DNA of 64,000 nucleotides. It comes from Heterobasidion occidentale. Lineage: Eukaryota; Basidiomycota; Agaricomycetes; Russulales; Bondarzewiaceae. The notes beneath the pieces are model-generated. The model worked only from the letters and a program-made list of their open reading frames with translations, was not told the DNA's origin and ran no database searches. This document shows positions 36,401 through 46,877 of this stretch, one piece after another. Location of the stretch: positions 1,240,001 through 1,304,000 of the forward strand of contig JBCAQO010000007.1 of NCBI GenBank assembly GCA_039111635.1. The letters run 5' to 3'. A program made the translations under genes and the position numbers. Every line of letters starts with the position of its first letter. Position 1 is the first letter of the stretch.

Positions 36401-37519
36401 CTATCGGCTAGAAGACCCGCTGGCACCCGCTGCGAGTTTCGCGGCACTGGCTTCCTGCGATGCTTTGAGCCAGTTTCCCAAGCCAACAGCGATAGCTCCA
36501 GCGGCTTGAACGGCATGTGAAGCGAGAATTGCACCCCCTGCTCCACCGGCGAGTGCGGGTATGGCAGGGAGAGTGCCGACGGTGATAAGGACCGCAGAGA
36601 CGGCGCTCATAGCCTTCGGATGCTCGGTGGTCAGGAAATCAAGAGCATTGCAGGCGTTCAAAAGCCAGATCGGGGCATGAGCGACGGTCGTGGTGACTTT
36701 GCACGGCGAATTAGTACGTCATTGTATGTAAAGGCCAAGGGGGAGCTCACCTTCGCCAGGGGACTGAGCAGGAGTCGCGGCAGCGGAGCTGGCGGGCGAA
36801 AATACGCTCCAATGACTCACGCTTGCGGTGTCACCTTTGTCGGAATCCTTCCCAGCGCTGTGAGTCGACGATATGGTCTTGACGGACGACCCCGAGGGCG
36901 ATCGCGAGAGCCATCCCGCCATCGTTCTAGTCGCAGTGGTGTTGGGGGCCTCGATCGGCTTCTCAGCCTTCCCCTTGGCCTTCTCCTTCTGGTGAGTCTC
37001 CACGCCCTTGCCCTGCACCTTCTCCCCTTTGCCGTCATCGTCGCCAGGGACCTCCTTCTCCCTTCCACCGATGACCCACCATATTCCAGATGGCTTGCTC
37101 TGGACTTTGATGGTCTCTGTCTTCTGTGGATCGATATCCCCTGAGCAGCCATACGCGTCAGACGATGTACAATCCTATATGAGGTCAAATGGGTGGATGA
37201 TGATGTACGTACAACCCATGTTGCGCATAGCGACCTTGAACTTCTTCCAATTCCATCTGTACTTCCCGCCGTGCATGTTCCGGAGAACGGCCTTCAGCTC
37301 GTTCAATCGTGCGCGCGCCTTGTCTCCGAGGTAACGCTGGCCAACCTTGTGCCAGTACTCCTGCGGGACTTTGCGCTCGATGCAGCCGGCTTTAATCTGG
37401 GCCAACCATTCGTCGACTGGCGGATCCTTCTTCGGATTACCGAGAAACATCGGAGGGTTCTTCCACGATTCGTATACGGGCTCAAGGTCGAACTCTTTGA
37501 TTCTGAATGCGTCAAGCAT
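36401..37519 (-). CDS. Conserved-looking protein of unknown function
   Basis: The first exon encodes MLDAFRIKEFDLEPVYESWK, then PPMFLGNPKKDPPVDEWL, an acid/base-rich helical block, and KARARLNELKAVLRNMHGGK followed by YRWNWKKFKVAMRNMG. A short intron (gttgta...atatag) leads to TIKVQSKPSGIWWVIGG. A Lys/Glu- and Ser-rich linker follows, then a C-terminal block with hydrophobic, Ala/Gly-rich helices (ITVGTLPAIPALAGGAGGAI, AAGAIAVGLGNWLKA). I recall similar proteins from Agaricomycetes annotated only as hypothetical. The Ala/Gly helices could associate with a membrane. It is divergent from ARPC5. Confidence 0.75.
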
Positions 37520-38148
37520 TGTGAGAACGGCGTAGGGGAGTTGATTATTGAAGAGTGAAGGGGAATAGTGTCAGATGTGAAGACGAGGTGTTTCTGTCTT
37601 GGTGTCGTCGAAAGAGAATAGTCTCTCACTGGCGACATTATATGCCTGATAGACTGCCTCATTGCAGAGGTGTGTCAACACGAGGAGGCGGTCTGGGTGA
37701 AGTCAAGTCATCTGCACCGAGCTATACGAAGGTCATGTGAGAGATCGACAGCCCTTCACGTTTAATGTGAAGCAAAGTCAACGAAGGGCGGAGGGGTCTG
37801 GAAGCATTTCCGCAGCGAAGAGGTTCCGCCGAGAAAAGCTGCTGGCCTTATAGTTGCTTCTGAACGTGATGTTGAGGTGTTCAGCAATTATTTTATTTAT
37901 AGTGCGAAGGAGGAGGATGTTTCGACCGTGATCAACTTCTGTTCGGCTGCTGTCGAGGCGGGCCAAGCCTGGACTTTGTCCGAATTGTCCGAGCATGGCA
38001 GGCTCCACGCCGGTGCCATGTTGGCGAGGACGTGCATGGTGCTTGCAATGTCGGCTACGGTCCCGACGAGGCACCTCGAAAAGGCAATCGAGTGAGCCGT
38101 GACGCGCTGTCGTCACACGGCTAGTACCCATGCCCTGCGCTTGCCACA
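37520..38148. promoter_or_regulatory. Divergent promoter, unknown gene / ARPC5
   Basis: 629 nt between opposite start codons; must hold both promoters. A minus-strand open frame through 37778-38233 overlaps the ARPC5 start antisense and is not taken as a gene. Confidence 0.45.
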
Positions 38149-38783
38149 ATGGATGTGAACTTTCGCAAAATCGACGTTGACGCTTTCGATGAGGATGTGC
38201 TACTAGAGAGCGAGCTTTACGATCCGGATCCACGCACCCCAGAGCAAGCTGCCGCGGAGGTGAAAGCCAAGGCAGCCGAGGTTAGAAGTTCACTGTCAAA
38301 GTGAGTCTGCTGCTCGCCCCACGGAGGTATATCGCTCACGCAGTCGCATATGGACCAAGGGGAGACATACCTGGCGCTTTGGCGACAATTCTAGACAACC
38401 CACCATACGGGTCTAATGCCGAGGAGGCGAAGGTGCGTGTTGGAGTCCTACACCCCGCACCAACGCTCACCCGGTGTTGTGCAGAACTTGACGTTACAAA
38501 CCCTTGTCACTGTTCTCAACAGCACAAAGAGTGCAGACATTCCCACTGTCGTCAAGTCTCTTACCTCGGATCATCAAGATAATCTGATGAAGTACCTTTA
38601 CAAGGGCATGGCCATTCCAGGCTGGGGAGATGTCAGTGGGAGTGTACTCCTTGGATGGCACGAGAAGGTATGATTGGTCTAATACTCTGCGATGGCCAGA
38701 AGCTAATTGAAACTGTTTAGCTGACAGAGGTAGCAGGAACAGGATGTATTGTCAGGACTATGACAGACCGCCGACTGGTATGA
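38149..38783 (+). CDS. ARC15: Arp2/3 complex 16 kDa subunit (ARPC5)
   Basis: Smallest subunit of the actin-nucleating Arp2/3 complex (Arc15 in yeast, ARPC5 in animals). It starts MDVNFRKIDVDAFDEDVLLE, then EVRSSLSKGDIPGALATIL across intron 1, DNPPYGSNAEEAK, NLTLQTLVTVLNSTKSADIP, HQDNLMKYLYKGMAIPGWGD, LLGWHEK and a last exon LTEVAGTGCIVRTMTDRRLV. All four exons join in frame with canonical sites, and the motifs follow the family order including the LMKYLYKGM signature. Complete and ordinary. Confidence 0.95.
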
Positions 38784-39671
38784 TCGATGGCGCTAGATCA
38801 AGCGGTGCTCCAGGGTCTGCATGAATATTTGCTGGTGTTCGTTTAATGACGATTCAATCCTCCCCATTTCTCTAGTCTCTCCCACCAGAGATCACTCAAG
38901 TGCCTAGCACACGACCTTGTTCTGTCGTTCGTGCGCTCTAAATGCGTGACAATGGTATCGGTCTGATTCAAACACGAAAACCCCGATTCTGAAGGCTTGA
39001 GCTTGAGCTTTATTAGTCCTCGAAGCAATTGGTTCAGCCAATAGTGTTGGTGTCACGAACATCCAAACACCACAAGCCACTGCACAAGTGAATCCACTGC
39101 AGACCCTGGTCTTCGCCTGAGCCTCGCTCTCGGCTCCCTCACTTAAAGCCTGTGCGCCTGCCTACCACAGTCCTGGTGAGTGTTGTGATGCGTGCCAGGT
39201 TTGCTTACATTTATCTATGGGGTAACGCTGATAAACTCATGCTGAACTGTAGGGCATCTACCCAGACAGTATCTGTAAGACGATCATGATATTAGATCGT
39301 CTCGCCACAGAACAGCCAAACCGGGGTCAATGGTGTGATTCTCCTATGAGTGCCGATCAACTCGATGCTTCGGCATGCCATGCCTGCTTTTCAAATCTTC
39401 TTATTTTTTGAACTTCATTGAACTTCAGCGGAGTGCTATGAAGATTTTGTGGGAAAATCTCTGGAAAAGGACAATGTTCTCTTCAATGACATCATTCTGT
39501 CACAGCTTATGTGACAAAAGCGCCATGTTTGGCAATTCCAGGGGACATCACGCAGGACAGCGTCACTAATATACAACGAGTCATCGTTGCTCAGCCGTTG
39601 CTCTCGACCACAACGCAGACGATCCCTTGTCTGTGGCCACACAATTCTTATCTGTTATCTCTTCGTCTTTT
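38784..39671. other. Intergenic, ARPC5 3' / F-box gene 5'
   Basis: 888 nt with no recognised gene. Holds the ARPC5 3' UTR and the promoter of the F-box/WD40 gene. The downstream frame is open from 39627, upstream of the chosen ATG. Confidence 0.5.
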
Positions 39672-42278
39672 ATGCACAGTCGCCTCACTGGTATCTCTCC
39701 AAAAGACAAGTACCGACGCAAGGCATCCCAATCATATCATATTCACTCCAATCAATATGGCACCGACACCAACTCAGTCCCATACCTGCTGTCGCTACCC
39801 TCAGAATCTCTCACCCATATCACTTGCTATCTTGACCCAGTTTCTTTACTTGCCCTTTGCAGGGCTAACAAACAGCTGTACGAACACCTAAAGGACGACA
39901 ATGTCTGGCATCGCGCATTCACTTGTCAATTTTTGGGCATCGAGCCTGAGAGCGACCTGAATGACACGAATTTTCTCACTCTAAGAAGATCTGAACCTTC
40001 TTGGAAGAGGGAGTTTATCACCAAGTATTATCAGGAGGTCAGTGTCGTGCATGATGTGTAGAATGACAAGCCTGTGCGAGATACTCACGAGTACATTTTT
40101 ACGTTGCAGCCGATGGGCGTATTCCCGCAACGCGACCATCGCTCATGTCCCGCATCATTCGACCATCTCTGACATCCATCTTTTGTCCGATGACGCACTG
40201 CTTAGTTCTTCTCTGCAATATGGCATCGTCGCGCGCTCCTTTCCATTCAATGGCAAAGTTGTCAAGGGGTTCCTTGACACGACTGGGAGCCTTCACGGCG
40301 TCGGCGTCGGCAATCCCAACGCGGAGTTCACCCCCAATGTGACTACCTGTGCACTGAGATCAGAAGGTGGATCAGCGAAGATCATATGGGGTTTCAGGAA
40401 TGGGTCAATCTCAGTCATAACTCATGCGCGAACAATGGTCGCTCCCCGGACTCCGACGAAAATACATCATAGCAGTGTAGAGGAAGAACATCTAGGTGCT
40501 GTGAACGATGCTCTTTGGACTAGCGATGGCCGAGGCTGCGTCACTGGGAGCGCGGATGGCGTTATCAAGATTTGGAGCATAGAGCGTTTACATTGCCTCT
40601 GGACCTCTCCAGTGTCAGCGGGAGATAGAAAGCCGTGCATCAAAGTCCTGGAAGACTTGGCGAACGGAGTTGTGGTGGGCGCTTTGGAGGGCGGCGATAT
40701 AGTCGTATACTCCGGATTCTACTCCGCTTTTCTTGATGGCGACGTCTCCTCACAACCTGAGCCCCTTGCCAATTATCTCCGCATTCCTGCCCCAAGTTCC
40801 TCAACTTCTAACGTCTCGCAACCTGACGAATCCGAGGAATCGAATTCGGAAATATCATTCTTGTTCATCGACCCGAACACGCGGGCGCCTGGTTATGTCT
40901 GGCTTCTTGCGGGTTATCACAGCAATGCCCTTTTTTATCGTTATCAGATCAACTTGCTTTCCGGCCACGTTGAGTGCACGTCGTTTGGTGACAAAGATTT
41001 CGCCCCTGTCCGCTGCATCCAACCATATTTTGCAGTCACCCCAGATGAGCCAAGTTTCATCGTCGTGGGTGATTTCTTTGGATGCCTCAGTATCTATGAT
41101 TGGAATGCAGCACCTTTGACGACAACTGGATCGGTTCTGAACGTTCAACGCATAGAAGCATTCTTAGACGGGTCCGTTTCCGCTATCGCCTTCGACCATT
41201 GCATTCTTGCTGCTGGATCGTCCGCAGGAAACATCCGTATATTCGATATCTTGACTTTTGAGTTGTTACGGTCCTTTGCTCCGCCAGTACAAGAATATGT
41301 GCGCAAGATATTACTCAACAACGACATGCTAGTGGCGAGTGTTGGCAGCCGGATCATTGCTTGGAAGGCTAGTGCCAAGTACGGTCCTTCGAAGCCGTCC
41401 AATAAGAAGGGCAAGCGAGCATCAACCGCGAAGTGGCAGCGTGCGTCCTTTTCCGTAGTGTCCAGTTTGAAGCAGATTGCTCATGGCGTTCGGTCTGCGA
41501 TACAGAGCAAATTGAGCTGCGTCACGACATCGCCGAGTCTCGTGAAGCTCTCTATGAAGAATCACGGCATTTCCGAAAAGTCTTTGGCCGCGAGCGGGAA
41601 CAGCTATCCACGCTCGAGAAACTAGGGCTTGACGAGCGTGAGGCTGTTGACTATGTCCTCATGCTCAGCCGTGAGGACGAAAACAAGCGCAGGAATCAAA
41701 TCTTGTGGCGAAATGAAACGTCAGGATCATCGTCCAGCGATCAACGTGATTCGACGTTCTCCCCTTCGGGTGCATCTCCGTCTCCACGATTGAATGCTCC
41801 GCCTCGTTCTTCCTCTCGACATTTGGCTTCGACTTCCGCCTCGGAGAGCAATGACCAGACCTCTCATCACATTGGCACGGGATCATCTAGGTCTAGGGAG
41901 ACATCATCCAGCACTTCATATGAGGCGTCATCATCAGCAAGCGTGCCGAGCGATGCAGAGCGCGACGTGCAACATTTCCCTTCTATGAGCTCGATCTCAT
42001 CCACCCTGCCCGTTCAAATCCCAGCGACGCCTGGGCGGTCTCCGCCTTCGGGGCGTGATAACTCGTGGAGCGCCTCTCTACGTCGCACAGCATCATCATC
42101 TTCGACCATGTCGCAATCATCGGTCACGAATTCTCAAACTTCTAGCACACTCGCATCGCAATCTCCACTTGAAGGAGACCCAGAATTAGAGGCGATTGAG
42201 GCGATTGAAGACGAAGAGTTGAGGTTTGCATTGCAGTTGAGCTTGGCAGAGGCGAGAAGTCGATCAGCTACGAGTTGA
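39672..42278 (+). CDS. F-box / WD40 protein with C-terminal ubiquitin-interacting motif
   Basis: Probable SCF ubiquitin-ligase substrate receptor. An N-terminal F-box (LPSESLTHITCYLDPVSLLA, ~39795) is followed by WD40-type repeats, seen in AVNDALWTSDGRGCVTGSAD then IKIW, in LEGGDIVVYSGF and in CILAAGSSAGNIRIF. After an intron (gtgcgt...atacag, ~41440-41502, restoring AKWQQQIELRHD) comes a helical segment (REREQLSTLEKLGLDEREAV), a long Ser-rich region and, at the end, DEELRFALQLSLAEA, a good UIM match (acidic residues, then A-x-x-x-S). The first intron (~40016-40110) is uncertain: the strong donor gtcagt at 40037 is out of phase with the next frame, while gtatta (~40024) fits. Start ATG 39672 is the first in frame before the F-box. 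Confidence 0.85.
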
Positions 42279-42624
42279 TATGTTGACTTTCTCTGTGTCA
42301 TGGCATTGACAACCTCATATTATGCTGAATAGATTTTTTGCTTTCAATTCCCAATTGGCTTTAGCTCCCTCATGGCGACAAACTGTGTTTCAAATGAACG
42401 TAGTCAATAGCGGGCCTCACATGAACACCGGCCTCGGCAGTTCTGTCTCGATGCATCCCGTTGAACTCCCCTCATGAGCCTGCTATCAAGTAGTATGCAT
42501 CCCCTCCTCACAGAAGTATATCATTGGCATGATGCCTGGTCAAACGTCGGCCGTAGCTATTGTGAACTGGACGCATAGGATGGTTTGTATCAAGATTCGA
42601 TATCAAGCAATTGCAGAAGCCATA
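42279..42624. other. Convergent 3' interval
   Basis: 346 nt between two convergent genes; presumably 3' UTRs. Nothing else seen. Confidence 0.5.
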
Positions 42625-44379
42625 TCAGATGCTGAAGACCTCGCTGTCTACTCGCCCTGCCGCATTGTCAAGTAGAGGGGCTGACAAACTACGAAAAGCT
42701 GACATCTGAATAAAGCAGGGAGATGTGAGATTGGGCCAGCACCGGAAAGAATCACTGGATTCTACTGCCATTCCGCGGGGGAGGAATGAGAAATTTGGGA
42801 AGGAATCACGGAAGATGTCCATTAAAACGTCCTGCTCCTCTGCCTTATGATCAATGGCAAGATACAAGCGCACCTTCGTCGAGAGCATCTATGTTCCCAA
42901 TCCCTTCGACGGACAATATCCTCGCTACTCCACGGTTTTAACGGCAGAGAAACCTTTTCGATTCGTGGGCAGTATTTTGCCAATGAGTACAAAGCATTCA
43001 CGGTGAAATTCTGCGATGGAGGAATCACCAAGGGCGAGGTGTAGATCAGATAAATAGGGCCACGCAAATGCCAAGGCCTCTAGAGTTGCATCGTCCCATG
43101 TCGATCCATAGTAGTGCAATGTGAAGTTTCTGATACTTTTGAATGTCAACAGGCGCTGTAGTGTGCCTTCGTTCAGAGTCCAAGATTGCTTCGAGTCAAA
43201 TTCTGGGGTATGCCAGGACCACGTCCTTACGATCAAGGTTTCCAAAGAACCGATGTGACAATGGTTGAGGAGAGCGTCAAGAAAATATCCAAAATCGGAG
43301 GCAGGATAATGGCTCATTGTTTCCACACTGATGCTCCTGGGCTGACGGCGCCCTCGAAAAACTTGGAGAAGGTTGGCGACTGCTTTCAGATTGGTTCCCC
43401 CCAAATGCAATCCCTGAAGAGCGGGGAACGGTTCCGTATCTGCGTGACCAGCTACCTGTTGCATGGCCGTGAAGTCGAAATTCGGAAGGCGGAGTTTGCG
43501 CAGCTTTGGCATTTGTGCGAGGTGAGAAGGGCATCGGGCATCAGGGTGCCTAATGTTTCAAAAATCTCGAGTTGAGGCGCATCCAGGACTACCCTTGACA
43601 CCCTATGAAGCGTCGCACTATGATGGAAATGAGCATTTGTATTAAGAACCTCCAGTTCCTTCAATGAGGGACAACTGTCGAAGATAGAACGAGCGGATGA
43701 TACCAAGTCGCCGTGTTCATTATAATAACAAAAGCTATCCACCTCGATACTGAGGCGACGCAACGCATGACTGCAGCATGCTTGAAACAAGGTATGGCGA
43801 TGGTCGGTGATATGCTTTCTGTCGTGCCATGAGAGATGGTGTAGATTGGGAATCAAGGGCAAAGTGCGGCCGTGACGAGTGCATAGTTCGGCAAGCCATC
43901 GCCCTTCCGCCGCGTCCTCCTCACTGAAGACAAGATACCTGACGTGCGATGCGTAAAAGTCAAATCTGGCCCAACGTTCTGGAGATATGTCAAGGGGAAA
44001 GTCCTGCGTGCGTTCAGTCTGCGCCCTACTGTGAGTTACAGGATGATTAGCTCTTGGATTCGACCACGTACCATGGCAGTTGATGCTGCCACATCACTTG
44101 AACTACCTGTTGTCTTCGTTTGACTCGGTCTGCGCGCAGGAAAGGAAAGGACATTCAACAGATGTACCGGTGTATCCAGTCCCTCTCATAATCTAGCCAG
44201 ACATGATGGAGAAATCTCGTGCAGGTGAAAGCCAAGGCTAAACCGGTGGATCTGGCTGCACGAATCTGATTGTGAATTCCGTCGCTTGACCAAAACCATT
44301 TGTCGTACAGCAAGGGGTCCGGAAGGGACATTTCGACGACTGCTGTGATGATCTCGGGCAGCTGCAAGCATCGATGCAT
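42625..44379 (-). pseudogene. F-box/leucine-rich protein gene with two frameshifts
   Basis: Start MHRCLQLPEIITAVVE is typical of Agaricomycete F-box proteins, followed by LALAFTCTRFLHHVWLDYER. A second exon reads DFPLDISPERWARFDFY, LIPNLHHLSWHD, PSLKELEVLNTN and LDAPQLEIFETL. Near 43520-43535 the protein-like frame changes (APQLEIFETLGTLMPDA to HLAQMPKLRKLRLPNFDF); near 43035-43045 it changes back (LSDLHLALGDSS to PPSQNFTVNALYSLAKYCPR). No GT-AG intron of realistic length fits either switch. The two shifts cancel, and each segment is good leucine-rich-repeat-like sequence. Either a recently disabled gene or two base-call errors. The C-terminus beyond ~42880 is also uncertain. Confidence 0.6.
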
Positions 44380-45191
44380 GGAGAAAGATGGAGAGGCTCA
44401 CGTGGCTGCCAGCTGCAGCGACCTTGCTTCACGGGCAATGGATGAAGTCGTCCGCCTGTGCCCTGCGCACTTTGGCCGTCACTTGAACAACTCATCAACA
44501 CTACTTTGATTGACCTTGCTTATGACCCAGGTCTCTAGTTTCTAAAGTAACGACAATTACTCTTCCACGTGAATCCACATCGTCCTCTGATTTCGCTGCC
44601 GTGGTTCGCTCTTCTAGGAATCGTCCATCATGATAAATGGTTGACAAGACAGTCTACATACAGTAGGGGACTAAACATCGCTACTATTGTGCGCTCACGT
44701 TTGACGCAGTTAGGTACAGTGACATGCATGACATTTTGACAGATCGTTCCTTTCCAGAGTCGTCGCCATATATTGACAGAGCCTCACTGTATCTTTGCTG
44801 AATTGGTAAGATCACTATGTTTAGAAGCGAAAACCTTGAGCGCTTACATGTATATAACCTTGCGCCATCCATCCTCGTGAGCTCGTCATGTTCTACTGTA
44901 TCGGGTGCTTACTTAGTCCATATTTCTAAACAAATTGCCTTCAGAACAGTGTCTTCGCAATCTCACGCAACAGACATAACGTATCCGTGGTCGACACCGA
45001 GACGCAGATAAGCCTTTTCATTGGATGAGCTCAGTATTGACCATTTTCTCTCCGGATGGCATGCTTGCGGCACCTGCGGCCCTCGTCCACGTTCAGTGTA
45101 CACATAACTTCGGGCGAGTCCCCGATGTAGTTTCTTGTGCATAAAAGGGACAAGACAAACTCCGTACATCTTCAGTCCTACAACATCTCCC
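44380..45191. other. Divergent upstream region, F-box gene / dioxygenase
   Basis: 812 nt with no gene. It contains the dioxygenase core promoter near its right end and presumably the F-box gene promoter at the left. Confidence 0.5.
45139..45147 (+). promoter_or_regulatory. TATA-like element of the dioxygenase gene
   Basis: gcataaaag about 50 nt upstream of the ATG at 45192, a usual spacing for a fungal gene with a short 5' leader. Confidence 0.4.
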
Positions 45192-46623
45192 ATGGCACCC
45201 TCAGTCGCAGAAACTGTCACTCAGACGCTCGAGGAGCCCACGAAGGGCATCGCGAAGCTTAACTTGAATACTGAGGAGACACCAAAGAACCGTGAAGACG
45301 TGAGTACATTAGTCATCGCTCGCATGTATCATTTCTGAATGATCTGCAGAAGGGTCCCTCTTATCCATTTTATTACCCTTACTTTGATGTCGATGAGAAA
45401 TTCCCTCCGACGGAAATCTTCGAGTTCAGCGACCCCGGACTTCGTGCTGATCCCGCAAAGCCGAACTTGCTGACGGCAGGCGTCACGACGAAACACCTCA
45501 GCCCGTACCTCGGCACGGAGGTGAAAGGCACTCAGATCTCAAAACTTAGCAAGGAAGGCCTCGACGAGCTCGCACTGTTCGTAGCGGAGCGCAAGGTTGT
45601 ATTGTTCCGGGACCAAGATTTTAAGGACCTCACCCCAGAGCGTCAAATCGAAATTGCTCGTCATTTCGGACCAATCCAGAGGCACCCGACGTCTGGGAAC
45701 GTGAAAGGTTACCCTGAATTCCATGTTGGTGAGGAGCTCTTGTGTCGCTCTACTGAACATGCTCTGACCAATTGAACAACTCAGTCTACCGCGATGCCAA
45801 CCACAACTACTTCAAGGAAGCTAGTGGCGACCGCGCCAATTACACTGGCTGGCATTCCGATGTCGTGAGTGCACTTCTGCCCCTCGCATATCTCTCAGTG
45901 GAGTGCTCAGTCCCGGCCTGCATTTGTCTAGTCCTATGAGAAGCAGACGCCTGGCACCACTTTCTTCTTCGTCCTCGATCAGCCTGAACTTGGGGGAGAC
46001 ACACTGTTCTCAAGGTTCGTAGCTCGTATCTTTGAATCTATTCACCAATCATAACACCGTCCCTCAGTCAAGTCGAGGCTTACAATCGTCTGTCCCCGGA
46101 ATTCAAGAAACGTCTGGAAGGGTTGAAAGCCGTACACACCGCCGTCCCTCAGGCAGAATATTCGATAAAGCGCAAAGGTCCTGTCCGTCGGGAGCCTGTT
46201 GAAACCGAGGTCTGTATTCCTTGATCTCCCGACAATAGCATTGCCATGCTGATGGTATACTCTGGTCAGCATCCTCTCGTTCGTCGGCACCCCGTCACTG
46301 GAGAGAAAGCCCTTTACGTGAACCAGGGCTTCACCAAGCACATCGTCGGATTTAAGGCCGAGGAAAGCGAATACCTGTTGAAGTTCCTGCTCGATCATAT
46401 ATCAAAGGGAGCAGATTTCCACATTCGTGCAACCTATGAGCCCGGTACCGTTGTTGTCTGGGTGAGCTATGCCTTACCGCTAAGCCTCTCCAACCGAGCT
46501 GATGAAATGACCGAACAGGACAATCGTGTGACTGTGCATTCTGCGACGCCTGACTACGCAGACAACGAGAGGCGGCACGCTGTGCGTCTCACCCCACAGG
46601 CCGAGGTTCCGATTCCAGCATGA
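45192..46623 (+). CDS. TauD/TfdA-family 2-oxoglutarate dioxygenase (sulfonate dioxygenase type)
   Basis: Fe(II)/2-oxoglutarate oxygenase of the fungal taurine/sulfonate dioxygenase (Jlp1-like) type, which releases sulfite from alkyl sulfonates as a sulfur source. Motifs: TAGVTTKHLSPYLGTEVKG, AERKVVLFRDQDFKDL, HFGPIQRHPTSGN, the facial-triad pair WHSDV (~45853), PGTTFFFVLDQPELGGDTLF, RRHPVTGEKALYVNQGFTKH, ATYEPGTVVVWDNRVTVHSA with the third ligand His in VHSATPDY, and the terminal Arg region ERRHAVRLTPQ that binds 2-oxoglutarate. Six or seven exons, all joined in frame; complete. Substrate could also be another sulfonate or an unrelated acid. Confidence 0.9.
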
Positions 46624-46877
46624 GTACCCAATTTCTAGAAACAAGGCCGTGGTGAGCTCAGACGACGTTCAGTATGTTGAAAGTCTGTTGTAGCTTGTAT
46701 TTCTGGAGCACAGGGATTTGTAAAATAGGGGTATGTAGGGTATGCAGGCTTGAATCAAGAACATTCAGTATGATTCTGTAGATCGGGAAGGTGTGCCATG
46801 ATAGCGGTTTAAATCCAAAATGCACGACGACGCATAGACTCCGACGTCTTTACCGGAGGTGTAAGGGCACTGAATCT

